From Parabacteroides goldsteinii (lineage in GTDB: Bacteria > Bacteroidota > Bacteroidia > Bacteroidales > Tannerellaceae): a stretch of 64,000 nucleotides of DNA. The stretch spans positions 89,890 to 153,889 of the forward strand of contig NZ_JADNBB010000016.1 of NCBI RefSeq assembly GCF_015550595.1, in the 5' to 3' direction. Shown one piece after another: positions 35,987-45,033 of this stretch (its first letter is position 1; each line of letters opens with the position of its first letter). Under the pieces are notes generated by a model. It saw only the letters and a list, made by a program, of their open reading frames with translations. It was not told where the DNA came from and did not search any database. A program made the translations under genes and the position numbers.

Positions 35987-36922
35987 CTATCTGAAGTTTT
36001 TCTTTTCGTCAATAATATATTCGGGACGCGCCTTGATCTCGTCAAACAAGATACCTACATATTGTCCCAATACGCCTACTGTCAGCAACTGCACTCCTCC
36101 AAAGAAAATAACAGAAGTCATAATAGAGGTCCAACCGCTTTCGGCATTGCTGAAACCATATAGCTTACCTAAAGTAAACCACGCCGCCAGAACAATTCCG
36201 ACTACCACTGCTATAAATCCCAGGCTGGTTGCCAGTCGAAGCGGCTTTTTAGAAAAATAGAGCATGGCAGTCGATGCAAACTTCCACATCTTGCTGAAAG
36301 GATATTTGGTTTCACCGGCTATACGAGCCTCCCGTTCGTAATAGAACGGAACTTGCTTATAACCCAGCCAACTGATCAATCCGCGGATATATTTACCTCT
36401 TTCCTGAAAACGGTCGAACTGGTCCATGATCTTACGGTCGATCATACGGAAGTCTCCTGTATCCAATGGGAAACTAACGTCGCTCATGTAATTCAGCAAA
36501 CGGTAGAAAGCCTTCGAGGTTACTTTCTTGAAAAAGCTTTCGCCTTCGCGTGACTTACGGACACAATAGACTACGTTCGCATTCTCCTTTTCCTGCAACT
36601 CTAATATCCCGGCAATCAACTCTGGAGGGTCCTGCATATCGGCATCCAAAATAACTGCAAGATCTGCATCACAATGGTTTATACCTGCCGTCACTGCCGG
36701 TTGGTGACCGAAATTACGGGAAAAATGGATCACTTTGACCTGCGGATCGGAAGCTGCTATCTCATCCAGCAACTCACGGGTTCTATCCCGGCTTCCATCA
36801 TTTATATATATAATCTCAGTTGCGATAGGGAGCGACTGTAAAGCGTCTCTCGTACGACGATACGATTCACCGATAACCAACTCCTCGTTGTAGCAGGGAA
36901 CTATGACTGCGAGCTTCTTCAT
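35987..36922 (-). CDS. polyprenyl-phosphate glycosyltransferase (GT2, GtrB/DPM-like)
   Basis: 311 aa. GT-A fold: VIVPCYNEELVIGESY at the N-terminus, YINDGSRDRT, and AVILDADMQDPPELI with the DxD-like metal site; ETKYPFSKMWKFASTAML is the loop before two C-terminal membrane helices (LGFIAVVVGIVLAAWF; IMTSVIFFGGVQLLTVGVLG). Such enzymes load a sugar onto undecaprenyl phosphate for modification of surface glycans or lipid A. The next gene upstream encodes a GtrA-type membrane protein, the usual partner. Confidence 0.9.
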   Translation of the reverse strand: MKKLAVIVPCYNEELVIGESYRRTRDALQSLPIATEIIYINDGSRDRTRELLDEIAASDPQVKVIHFSRNFGHQPAVTAGINHCDADLAVILDADMQDPPELIAGILELQEKENANVVYCVRKSREGESFFKKVTSKAFYRLLNYMSDVSFPLDTGDFRMIDRKIMDQFDRFQERGKYIRGLISWLGYKQVPFYYEREARIAGETKYPFSKMWKFASTAMLYFSKKPLRLATSLGFIAVVVGIVLAAWFTLGKLYGFSNAESGWTSIMTSVIFFGGVQLLTVGVLGQYVGILFDEIKARPEYIIDEKKNFR

Positions 36923-36927
36923 TTCCG

Positions 36928-37308
36928 TTAAGCCTTAAAGGTATAAAACTTGTTTATTAAAAAATTGATCGCTGTATAGAAAACCATTCCTATTAAATGG
37001 TTATAATAATGGTCGATCGTTAACTGGGAATTTAATATAAGTACCAGTCCGTATTGCAGGACATAACATACTACAAACGCAATACCAAAGCGGATTGCAC
37101 CTTTGGTCCATCCGGTAGAACTTCCCTTGAAAGTCCATTGCTTGTTCCAGATAAAACTATTCAGCAACCCCGCTACATATCCCGTTAAATTAGAAAGTCC
37201 TTCCCTACATCCGAAGAGTTTCATCATCACCCAGATAACGGCCATTGTTATCAAGGTATTACTCACCCCTACCACACCATACTTAATGGCTTGTTTTACT
37301 GTTTCCAT
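36928..37308 (-). CDS. GtrA-family membrane protein
   Basis: 126 aa with four membrane helices (AIKYGVVGVSNTLITMAVIWVMMKLF; FGIAFVVCYVLQYGLVLIL). FIWNKQWTFKG and NFLINKFYTFKA are the paired N-K-x-W/F-T-F motifs of GtrA, thought to flip the polyprenyl-linked sugar made by GtrB-type enzymes. 5 bp before the glycosyltransferase gene and overlapping the upstream gene by 26 bp. Confidence 0.9.
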   Translation of the reverse strand: METVKQAIKYGVVGVSNTLITMAVIWVMMKLFGCREGLSNLTGYVAGLLNSFIWNKQWTFKGSSTGWTKGAIRFGIAFVVCYVLQYGLVLILNSQLTIDHYYNHLIGMVFYTAINFLINKFYTFKA

Positions 37309-38038
37309 TCTTATTTATAATATCAGTAATTTCCTGATGCGTCAGTTCTTTTACGTTTGTGATCGTAAATATATCCGAAAGAAAATCACCGTACTGATTA
37401 CATTCATTGATAACCCTGTCGAGAGTTAACTTGATGTCTGCACGTACCGGTATTAAAAACACCAGTTCAACATATTGTTCGCCGATTGTCAGACGTTCGA
37501 TCTCACAATCTTCTTTTGGTAAGAAATAGGCAAATTCACGCTCTATCACTTTACGCTGATAATCGAGGAAGGGCATCCTGTCCTTCGAGAGTATCAAAAC
37601 ATAAAACCGTAGTTTCTCACCTTTTCCACCCAAGCCGGTAGAAATATATATTTGTTTCTCATCCGATAACTCCGACTCCAACGAAATACGACTTTCCATT
37701 AAAGCCATATAAGCCCAGTTGCTTACATCTTCATCCGGATGTTGCACATAATCTTCCAGCATCCGGTATGCTTTTACCTCGCGGGAAGTTGCCAACATGG
37801 ATAATACGTATCTCTTATGGTCGGTTGTCGACTCAGGATCAGACAGACTTTCGCGGAAGGCTGTATAATCCATATCATCCAAATCCTGCTTCACTTTGCC
37901 TTTTCGAACCTGTTCGGAATATTTGAAATACTCCATCTGAAGTTCGACCGGTACACGCTGTTCTAATATATGGAAATGTCCGTCCATCTTACTAAAAGAC
38001 TCCCGGAATTTCTTAAATACATCACCTTCTTCTTTCAT
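37283..38038 (-). CDS. conserved hypothetical protein, HEAT-like helical
   Basis: 251 aa, no family recognised. The first 120 residues are helical and resemble a short HEAT-type solenoid (TTDHKRYVLSMLATSREVKAYRMLEDYVQHPDEDVSNWAYMALMESRI). The second half is alpha/beta (FAYFLPKEDCEIERLTIGEQYVELVFLIPVRADIKL). No signal peptide or membrane helix. Its end overlaps gtrA by 26 bp, so it is part of that operon. Confidence 0.65.
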   Translation of the reverse strand: MKEEGDVFKKFRESFSKMDGHFHILEQRVPVELQMEYFKYSEQVRKGKVKQDLDDMDYTAFRESLSDPESTTDHKRYVLSMLATSREVKAYRMLEDYVQHPDEDVSNWAYMALMESRISLESELSDEKQIYISTGLGGKGEKLRFYVLILSKDRMPFLDYQRKVIEREFAYFLPKEDCEIERLTIGEQYVELVFLIPVRADIKLTLDRVINECNQYGDFLSDIFTITNVKELTHQEITDIINKNGNSKTSH

Positions 38039-38135
38039 AGACCTGTTTTTTTAGTTATATACTATACCCAATAAACAAGAAACTAAGACAAATGTACGGC
38101 TTTTTCCTGAAATTTTCTGTATTCCTTAATAAAAA

Positions 38136-38171
38136 GGGGATAAAGGGGCTGTAAAAACCTCCTTTATCCCC
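38136..38171 (-). terminator. intrinsic terminator after the MFS transporter gene
   Basis: Perfect 11-bp stem GGGGATAAAGG / CCTTTATCCCC with a 14-nt loop; on the minus strand it is followed by TTTTTATT. Well placed 58 bp beyond the transporter stop codon. Confidence 0.85.
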
Positions 38172-38228
38172 TCTGTATTCACGGGTAGAATAAATCAAGC
38201 CCCGCGTAAATAAGGTATCTTATTCGGC

Positions 38229-39440
38229 TTAAACGCGGATCTTGTGTCCACTCAAAGCATAATAGAAAATCATCAGGTAAGCCGGGAAACAGATCCAGTA
38301 AGCCTGCTGCATATTTCCAAATTCGTCAGCCAGCCAACCGAACAACAGCGGGAATACGGCTCCACCCACGATTGCCATAACCAACAAAGAAGAACCCGTC
38401 TTGGTAAATTTACCTAGGTCTTTCATTGCCATCGGCCACAAAGCCGGCCACATCAACGAGTTGGCCAAACCTAAAACAGCCACGAACCAGATCGATATAT
38501 TCATCGGAGTCAGAACGATCAGTAAAGAACTGATCAGACCGATAATCGCGCATATAAACATCGCCCGTTCCTGTGAAATATATTTAGGGATAAAGAATAC
38601 GCCGACCAGATAACCGATCACCATGCCAATCACCGTGTAAGAAGTATACACCTGCGGATCGGGCAAGTTTAAAGAGGTAGCATAGTCTACAATACTAGCC
38701 ATCGCCAAAGTTTCTACACCCACGTAAAACAGGAGTGAAACCAAGCCAAGAAGTAAGTGCGGGAACTGCCAGATGCTTGTCTTATTAGCGGCATACGAGG
38801 AAGCTGCAGCCTCATCGTTTTCGTCTTCACCTTCGGCTTTTACTTCAGGCAGCGGAACGAAAGCGACCAGAATACCCAGCAATACAAAGATACCGGAAAT
38901 GAAGTAGAACGGAAGTTTGATATCTTCCAATTTCACATCACCCAGGTTCAGGAAGATACCCAGGAAGATCGGAGCGATCGCCCAGGCTGCCTTATTGGCG
39001 ATCCCCATCATACTCATACGGGTAGCCGCGCTATCCAACGGGCCTAAGATCGTGATGTAGGGATTTACTGCTGCCTGCAACATGGTATTACCGATACCAC
39101 TAATGAAAGAGGCCAACAGGAACATGGCGAAGCTCTGGTTTTCTGCCGAAGGAATAAACAAATACAATCCCACAGCAAAGAACAGGAAAGAAAGGATCAT
39201 CGTCTTCTTATATCCGATCGCTTTAATCACCAATCCACTTGGATATCCGAAGATAATAAAGGTAGAGAAGGTTGCAGCCAATACCAGATAAGATTCTGCT
39301 GTTGTCAGATCCAAGGCTGTACGCAGGAACGGAATGATCAATCCGTTAATACCGAGGGCGAATCCGATCATAAAGAACAGGATGCCGATTACCACCAGGG
39401 GAAATAGATACCCCTTAGAAGAAGAGTTTGTGTTTTGCAT
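38229..39440 (-). CDS. MFS sugar transporter (FucP/GluP-like)
   Basis: 403 aa, 12 membrane helices, FucP/glucose-galactose branch of the major facilitator family: FFMIGFALGINGLIIPFLRTALDL in helix 1, GYPSGLVIKAIGYKKTMILSFLFF in the first loop, and ISGIGNTMLQAAVNPYI in helix 4-5. A cytoplasmic loop (about 205-220) is acidic. It lies directly downstream of the HTCS gene on the same strand with a promoter of its own. It could import arabinose or another monosaccharide released by the nearby arabinan operon; the sugar is inferred from context. Confidence 0.85.
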   Translation of the reverse strand: MQNTNSSSKGYLFPLVVIGILFFMIGFALGINGLIIPFLRTALDLTTAESYLVLAATFSTFIIFGYPSGLVIKAIGYKKTMILSFLFFAVGLYLFIPSAENQSFAMFLLASFISGIGNTMLQAAVNPYITILGPLDSAATRMSMMGIANKAAWAIAPIFLGIFLNLGDVKLEDIKLPFYFISGIFVLLGILVAFVPLPEVKAEGEDENDEAAASSYAANKTSIWQFPHLLLGLVSLLFYVGVETLAMASIVDYATSLNLPDPQVYTSYTVIGMVIGYLVGVFFIPKYISQERAMFICAIIGLISSLLIVLTPMNISIWFVAVLGLANSLMWPALWPMAMKDLGKFTKTGSSLLVMAIVGGAVFPLLFGWLADEFGNMQQAYWICFPAYLMIFYYALSGHKIRV

Positions 39441-39474
39441 GTTATTTTAATTAACGTTCATAATATTTCGAAGA

Positions 39475-39482
39475 CAAATGTA
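39475..39482 (-). promoter_or_regulatory. -7 box for the MFS transporter gene
   Basis: TACATTTG on the minus strand matches TAnnTTTG, 34 bp before the start codon. No TTG at the usual distance; nearest is 23 bp upstream. Confidence 0.5.
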
Positions 39483-39524
39483 AGGATATTTTCCTTATCA
39501 CCATACAAAAGCTGCCTGAAACAA

Positions 39525-42500
39525 TCAGTTCCCCAAAAACTCGCTCGGGGGCATACCGTAATGCCTGGTAAAGCAGCGGGTGAAATATTTCGGATCATTG
39601 AAGCCAACCTCGTAAGCCACTTCAGAGATAGAAACCTGCACTCTCTCTTTCGACTCCATCAGCTCTTTCGCTTTCGTAAGACGGTAGGAACGAATGACTT
39701 TTACGGCAGACTGCCCGACCAGCGATTGCAGTTTTTTATGAAGCAGGCTTTTGCTTACGTGCATCTTCTCTATCAGTTCCGCCACATCGAAGGTGGCATC
39801 CTGGTAGTTTTCCTGTATCACTTCCATCAGCTTGTCGAGGAATTTACGGTCTTGCGACTCTTCCCGGATATCGAGCGTCTTTACGTCGAGGCTGCTTCCG
39901 AAAGCCTTATGCAGGCGGTTCTTGCTTTCGAGCATGTTGTTGATACGGGCGACGAGCAACTCCGCATCAAAAGGCTTGGCAATATAACCGTCCGCTCCCA
40001 CTTTGTATCCTTCGATACGGACATCCGTCGAGGTCTTGGCCGTAAGCAGCAAGACCGGGATGTGGGAAGTGGTAAAGTTGTTCTTCACCTTTTTACAGAA
40101 TTCAAGGCCATCCATAACAGGCATCATTATATCGGACAGGATGAAATCGGGCAGATATTTGAGCGTCTTTTTCAGGGCCGATTCGCCGTTGGAGGCTTCG
40201 ATGACGGTAAACCGGTCGTCCAGGATCGACTTGATGAAAGCACGCATATCGGGATTGTCCTCGGCAACCAGGAGCAGAGGCTTGTCCCGGTCGACAGGGT
40301 CGGACTCTTCTTCGGTTTCGACGGAGCGGTCGTAGACTTCCGGGGATACGTAATATTCACTGTTGATCTCTACATCCATCTCTTCGGCCGACAGAGGCAA
40401 TAAGATGCGGAAGGTCGTTCCGCCCAACGGGTTGTCTTTTATCCGGATGGAACCGTTCAGCAACTCCACGATCTGCTTACAGAGGAAGAGGCCGATACCC
40501 GTACCGCTTTGACCGTAGACCGGGTATGTGTTCCGGTTATCCGCCTGATAGAAACGTTCGAAGACCAGTTCCTTTACATCATCCGGGATGCCGGCTCCGG
40601 TATCCCCTACCGAGATATAAAGATATTTGCAGACCGGTTGCCGTTTATCGGCTGCTTTATTGTCGAGTAAAGCAGCCGATAAACGGATATATCCGTTGTC
40701 AGGAGTGAACTTGACGGCGTTCGACAGGAGATTGACCAGGATTTTTTGTATCAGGTCGGGATCGAAACTGAAACAGGGCTGCGCGATCCGGTATCCTTCG
40801 TCGATCCGTATGTTGCGTGATTGAGCGAGAGGCTTGAAAGGCAGGACGATCGACTCGATAAAGTCAGTGAAGTTGCCCGGCGTCTTGTTCACCTTCATAC
40901 TTCCGGCGTCCGCTTTACGAAAATCCATCAGCTGGTTGACGAGGGAGAGCAGGTATTTCGAGTTCTTCCGTACCAGGGTCAGCTGGTCGATCACCTTCGG
41001 GTTCCGGCTCAGGGTCAAGGCCTGTTCGATGGGGCCGAGAATCAGGGTCAACGGGGTACGGAATTCGTGGGTGATGTTGGTAAAGAAGTTGATCTTGTCC
41101 TGCGTGGCCTGTTGAAGTTGGCGGTCCGACTCTTCCAGGTCTTTTGTACGGGCGAGTATCTCATCTTTCTGGGCAGCGATCTGCCGGGTTCTTTCTTCCA
41201 CCTTCTGTTCGAGTTCGTCTTTCTGACGGCGAAGGTTGTTGATGCGCATTTCGTTGAAGTAGTAGACCAACAGGGTCACGATGACCAACATGGCGGCCAG
41301 AAACCACTTCTCTTTATAGAAAGGCGGGACGACCTGGATTTTCATTTCCGTTATTTTATCGGACCATTCGCCGGCAGGATTCGTACATTTCACCTGAAAG
41401 ACATATTTCCCGGCGGGAAGGTTCGTATAACTGGCAAAGCGGCGGTTTGCCTCCACCTCGATCCAGTCCGTATCGAAACCTTCCAGGCGGTAAGCGTAGC
41501 GTATCTTTTCGGACGAGATATAATATAAGGAAGCGAACTCAACGGAGATGGACTTATCCTGTTCGCGCAGTCGCCAGACATCGGACAGGGCACGCGGATT
41601 GACCGGCTCGTTGTAGAGACGTCCGCCCACGATCGTGACTGCCAGACCGGAGGTGTCGGGCTGGCTGACCACCGGGTCGAATGCCACGACACCGCCTACA
41701 TTACCGAACATTATCTTCCCCTCCGAGGTATGCTCCGAAGCGACCCAATAGAACTGGTTATTCGGCAGGCCGTCGGTGACGTAATAGGCCGTGGCACGCT
41801 CCTTCTCCGGGCTGAAACTCGACAGGCCGCGGTTGGTACTCAGCCAGAGCGTTCCCTGCCGGTCTTCTTCTATGCCATAAATTACGTTGTCCGACAGGCC
41901 CGTATCGGTGTCGTAATTGCGGAAGACGTAACGATTGTCTTCACGGCCGGCCAGACGGAAAAGGCCGTTGCCGTAGGTCCCGATCCAGATGCTTTGGTCG
42001 GCGGCCTCGAAGATGCAGTTCACCTTTTCGTTACAGGGAAGTTTGCGTTCGGAGGACATCACGCGGCAACGTTCCGAGACCATGCGACCCAGCTTGACGT
42101 CCGAGCGGTTGAGATCGAAACAGTGGAGGCCGCGTTCAGTCCCGATCCACAGGCGGCGGGAACTGTCGAGGCAGATGCCCGACACGGGAGTCGGCCGGCC
42201 GTCGGGTTCGAAGGAGCTTAATACGTTTATCACCTTGCGGCCGGCAATATCGTAATAGTCGAGGCCTTTCGGCGTGGCTACCCACAGGCCGTTCAGGACA
42301 TCGTCGTACTCTATCCAGGAGATAAAGGCGCTGGCGAACGTGCCCTCGTCGACAAAGGAAGCGGCCGGGTCGAAACGTCCTTCGTCGGTCAGTTTCATCC
42401 GGTTGATACCTCCTCCCCAGGTGGCGATCCAGAGATATCCGTCACCCTCGGTGATGAAGCAGACGGCATCGTGCGACAGGGAGGACGCACGGCCGCGTTC

Positions 42501-43724
42501 GTGCCGGAAATGGGTGAAGGTCTTTTTATCCGGGTTCCGTTTATTCAATCCCCCTTCGACGGTGCCGACCCAGAGGGTATGACGGCTGTCCTCGTAGATG
42601 GCGTTGACGGGGTTGGCGGAAAGCGAGGCTGGCTGTTTGCGGTCGTGGCGGTAGAGTTCGAACATGACCTCTTTACGGATCATCTTATTCACTCCCCCTT
42701 TTTCGGTTCCGATCCAGAGGATTCCGCCGGGGTCGAGGAAAAGGGAATTGATGAAATTATTGTTCAGCCCGTTGACCCTTTCCGGGTCGCTGGCTATTTG
42801 CAGGAAGTCGTCGGTCGACTTTTGATAGATACAAAGGCCTTTGTAGGTGGCTATGATGATGTTATTGTCCTTGTCAGGAATGAGGTCCATGACATAATCC
42901 TGGATAAGCGAGCGAGGGTCGGAAGGGTCGTTGGTGTAGAAACGACTCCGGGCCGTTTTTTTATTGTAGCAAAGCAGGCCGGTTGCAGTCCCCACCCATA
43001 TCGTGTCGCCGTCGGGACAGAGGGACAGAATCTCTTCGACAGGCGAAGCGGGTTGCCGAAAAGAGACAGGGGCCAGTTGGAAAGAGTTTTCCGACAGTTT
43101 CTTTACCATGCAGACCGTGCCGTTCCCGTAGCCGACCCAGACGGTGCCTTCATCATCGCGGCAGAGGGCTTTCACGTCTTCATCTTGTCCTTCTCGGATC
43201 ATTTCGATGGCCTCCGGATCACCCAGTTCATTCAGCGTGACGATGGCCAGGCCTTTGTTGAAACCGACCCATATCCGGCCGTCATCATCCTTCGCAAAGG
43301 CATTGATAGCGGATGAAAACAGGGGATTGGAGGCGAAACGGGAGTAATCGTAATTGCGAACTTCGCCGGTATTGAGATCGATCACATTGACACCTTCTTC
43401 GGTACCGACCCAAAGGTTATGGCGATCGTCCTCGATAAGGGTGCGGACGAAAAGACTGTTGAGGGAATTTTTCCCCGAACGGGTATCGTAGCGGACAAAT
43501 TCGTAACCGTCGAAACGGTTCAGCCCGTTCCAAGTGGCGAACCACATGAAGCCGCGGGTGTCTTTATAAATATAATCGACCGTGTTCTGGGCCAGGCCGT
43601 TGTCGGACGTCAGGTAGGAGAAATTATAGGCTTCGGGATTTAACTCGGCATGCCCCTTGACACACAGAAAAAAGAAAAGAAACAGTAGCAAATATACGTT
43701 TTTAGATGTATGAATGTGGTTCAT
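39525..43724 (-). CDS. hybrid two-component system sensor/regulator (HTCS)
   Basis: 1399 aa from ATG at 43724, chosen because it starts a signal peptide (KNVYLLLFLFFFLCVKG) and because the longer reading frame would run through a -7 box. Order: periplasmic two-propeller sensor with repeated R-G-F-x-W-x-A-T/LWVGT units (about 30-710), Y_Y_Y domain (about 730-800), membrane helix (WFLAAMLVIVTLLVYYF), histidine kinase with FFTNITHEFRTPLTLILGP, ATPase domain, receiver (SDIMMPVMDG) and AraC-type HTH (SISEVAYEVGFNDPKYFTRCF). HTCSs sense oligosaccharides and switch on polysaccharide loci; arabinan-derived sugars are the likely signal here. Confidence 0.93.
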   Translation of the reverse strand: MNHIHTSKNVYLLLFLFFFLCVKGHAELNPEAYNFSYLTSDNGLAQNTVDYIYKDTRGFMWFATWNGLNRFDGYEFVRYDTRSGKNSLNSLFVRTLIEDDRHNLWVGTEEGVNVIDLNTGEVRNYDYSRFASNPLFSSAINAFAKDDDGRIWVGFNKGLAIVTLNELGDPEAIEMIREGQDEDVKALCRDDEGTVWVGYGNGTVCMVKKLSENSFQLAPVSFRQPASPVEEILSLCPDGDTIWVGTATGLLCYNKKTARSRFYTNDPSDPRSLIQDYVMDLIPDKDNNIIIATYKGLCIYQKSTDDFLQIASDPERVNGLNNNFINSLFLDPGGILWIGTEKGGVNKMIRKEVMFELYRHDRKQPASLSANPVNAIYEDSRHTLWVGTVEGGLNKRNPDKKTFTHFRHERGRASSLSHDAVCFITEGDGYLWIATWGGGINRMKLTDEGRFDPAASFVDEGTFASAFISWIEYDDVLNGLWVATPKGLDYYDIAGRKVINVLSSFEPDGRPTPVSGICLDSSRRLWIGTERGLHCFDLNRSDVKLGRMVSERCRVMSSERKLPCNEKVNCIFEAADQSIWIGTYGNGLFRLAGREDNRYVFRNYDTDTGLSDNVIYGIEEDRQGTLWLSTNRGLSSFSPEKERATAYYVTDGLPNNQFYWVASEHTSEGKIMFGNVGGVVAFDPVVSQPDTSGLAVTIVGGRLYNEPVNPRALSDVWRLREQDKSISVEFASLYYISSEKIRYAYRLEGFDTDWIEVEANRRFASYTNLPAGKYVFQVKCTNPAGEWSDKITEMKIQVVPPFYKEKWFLAAMLVIVTLLVYYFNEMRINNLRRQKDELEQKVEERTRQIAAQKDEILARTKDLEESDRQLQQATQDKINFFTNITHEFRTPLTLILGPIEQALTLSRNPKVIDQLTLVRKNSKYLLSLVNQLMDFRKADAGSMKVNKTPGNFTDFIESIVLPFKPLAQSRNIRIDEGYRIAQPCFSFDPDLIQKILVNLLSNAVKFTPDNGYIRLSAALLDNKAADKRQPVCKYLYISVGDTGAGIPDDVKELVFERFYQADNRNTYPVYGQSGTGIGLFLCKQIVELLNGSIRIKDNPLGGTTFRILLPLSAEEMDVEINSEYYVSPEVYDRSVETEEESDPVDRDKPLLLVAEDNPDMRAFIKSILDDRFTVIEASNGESALKKTLKYLPDFILSDIMMPVMDGLEFCKKVKNNFTTSHIPVLLLTAKTSTDVRIEGYKVGADGYIAKPFDAELLVARINNMLESKNRLHKAFGSSLDVKTLDIREESQDRKFLDKLMEVIQENYQDATFDVAELIEKMHVSKSLLHKKLQSLVGQSAVKVIRSYRLTKAKELMESKERVQVSISEVAYEVGFNDPKYFTRCFTRHYGMPPSEFLGN

Positions 43725-43748
43725 ATTCGTCAGGATTCTTTTAAATGA

Positions 43749-43756
43749 CAAATATA
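43749..43756 (-). promoter_or_regulatory. -7 box of the HTCS gene
   Basis: TATATTTG on the minus strand, 24 bp before the ATG at 43724. No TTG at the expected -33 spacing, so basal expression from this box may be low. Confidence 0.5.
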
Positions 43757-43856
43757 CACTATACATAAAAGATTACCACCTGTCGGGAATGAAAAAATGA
43801 TAGTTATAAAACATGTCTTATGGATGATGGTCTAATGAATGGAAAAGACTGTATGG

Positions 43857-44082
43857 AGTTCGTTTAGAACTATGGTTTAAACAGTGCAAAGATAATCACT
43901 ATCACTTAACAAACAAGATTTCATATACTTTTTACCATCTAATTAAATCACTTATCTTCCATCTTGGTAGCAATAAGAGATACAATCAAGTACATCTTTT
44001 GTTTTTAATTCATACCATACTCTATTAGGCAAACATTTCTACCCCTTGATTTCCCAGAAAACACCATAGTTCTAAACGAACT
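43857..44082. repeat. 20-bp inverted repeat bounding a probable invertible promoter
   Basis: AGTTCGTTTAGAACTATGGT at 43857-43876 recurs as an exact inverted copy at 44063-44082, with 186 bp between. The enclosed segment is AT-rich and non-coding, and holds one consensus promoter next to the left repeat. This is the layout of invertible promoter segments that phase-vary surface genes in Bacteroides. The left end lies 133 bp upstream of the HTCS start and the right end 18 bp before the DUF4469 start. No recombinase gene is in the window. Confidence 0.8.
43887..43916 (-). promoter_or_regulatory. consensus promoter inside the inverted-repeat segment
   Basis: Minus strand TTG (43916-43914), 19 bp, TATCTTTG (43894-43887): a full match to the Bacteroidetes TTG-N19-TAnnTTTG promoter. 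As the sequence stands it points left, toward the HTCS gene. After inversion it would sit by the right repeat and point at the DUF4469 gene. No TAnnTTTG facing right was found in the segment. Confidence 0.75.
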
Positions 44083-44100
44083 AAACTAAAATTAATAATC

Positions 44101-44874
44101 ATGGCAACAACAACCCCAAAAATGCGCAGCATAGCCGGGCTATTAGTACCGAACTATCTGACGGAACGAGAAGACGACTTCACTTTCAACGTAACCTATT
44201 TAGCGAATCGCACCGTAAAAGACCTCTGTAAACTTGCTGCCCAATCAGGAAGCAAGTTCTCCGCCTCCGAACTTGAGAGTGCTTACAACGATTTACTGGA
44301 TCAGGCAAAGACAGAATTATACTCAGCTTCTACTGTAGAATTTGGTTTTACGAACAACTCCCTCGGCGTAGATGGTCCCTTTATCGGCCCGAAAGCCGCA
44401 TTCAATCCCGAAGAGAACAGTGTAAGCATCCGTAGCTCACAGCGTGCCGAGTTTCGCGAAGACTTAAAAAAGATCAATGTAATCGTCTCCGGCGTAGAAG
44501 AAAATTTACCGACAATCACCCGTGTGATCGACATAGTGACCGAAAAGGTAAACTCACAAATCACCCCGGGTGGCAACCTCAACGGTGAAGGCAAACGCAT
44601 CAAAATAGTAGGAACCGAAGGTAAAACCGTTGGCTTCTTTTTCATTAATGCAGATAATGACACTGAAACGGCCGTATCCAAAACAGCTGTTTCTCGCAAT
44701 GACCCGTCGTTCTTCTCCTTCACTATCCCCGCATTGGCAAATGGCAGCTACTATCTGGAGATAGCCTCCCAATATGGAGGCAACAGCAAAACAGTGCTCA
44801 AAGAGGTACGCCGCAATCGCTTCCCCTATAAGTTGACAGTGGACAATGAAGACGATCGTCCGGTGATAGAATAG
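44101..44874 (+). CDS. HU-like DNA-binding protein with DUF4469 domain
   Basis: 257 aa. Residues 1-125 are the divergent HU-type domain of Bacteroidetes DUF4469 proteins (YLTEREDDFTFNVTYLANRTVKDLCKLAAQSGSKF...SELESAYNDLLDQAKTEL; FNPEENSVSI). Residues about 130-250 are a beta-sandwich, the DUF4469 region (GKRIKIVGTEGKTVGFFFIN; SFTIPALANGSYYLEIASQYGG). It ends in DNEDDRPVIE, matching the last residues of the HU-like protein in the eCIS locus. It lies 18 bp after the right inverted repeat, followed by a 23-bp repeat array and a surface protein gene. Function of the family is not established. Confidence 0.82.
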   Translation: MATTTPKMRSIAGLLVPNYLTEREDDFTFNVTYLANRTVKDLCKLAAQSGSKFSASELESAYNDLLDQAKTELYSASTVEFGFTNNSLGVDGPFIGPKAAFNPEENSVSIRSSQRAEFREDLKKINVIVSGVEENLPTITRVIDIVTEKVNSQITPGGNLNGEGKRIKIVGTEGKTVGFFFINADNDTETAVSKTAVSRNDPSFFSFTIPALANGSYYLEIASQYGGNSKTVLKEVRRNRFPYKLTVDNEDDRPVIE

Positions 44875-44883
44875 CCTCTACAT

Positions 44884-44998
44884 TTACGACAACCGTAAAC
44901 GAGAGGTTACGGACATCGTAATAGGTAACTTACGACCATCGTAACCCCTCTGTTACGATCATCATAAAGCCGCTGTAACGATCATCGTAACAAAAACA
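44884..44998. repeat. five tandem 23-bp repeats with dyad core
   Basis: Units begin at 44884, 44907, 44930, 44953 and 44976, exactly 23 bp apart. Cores: TTACGACAACCGTAA, TTACGGACATCGTAA, TTACGACCATCGTAA, TTACGATCATCATAA, TAACGATCATCGTAA. The core is a dyad (TTACGA...TCGTAA); the 8-bp tails vary freely. The period is not a multiple of 3 and there is no open frame, so the array is non-coding. It fills the gap between the DUF4469 gene and the surface protein gene. Confidence 0.9.
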
Positions 44999-45033
44999 GG
45001 AATCTTTTATTATCAATTTAATTATAACAACGT

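Noticed and set aside
42471..43316. Long plus-strand frame of 281 codons
   Set aside because: It lies fully inside the HTCS gene on the opposite strand, has no family features and no start context; it is a shadow of GC-rich propeller codons.
43724..43766. Longer HTCS start at 43766
   Set aside because: It would place coding sequence across the TATATTTG -7 box and put 14 residues ahead of a normal signal peptide.
44884..44998. CRISPR array
   Set aside because: Units are 23 bp with only 8 bp varying between 15-bp cores; real arrays have spacers of about 25-40 bp, and no cas gene is near.
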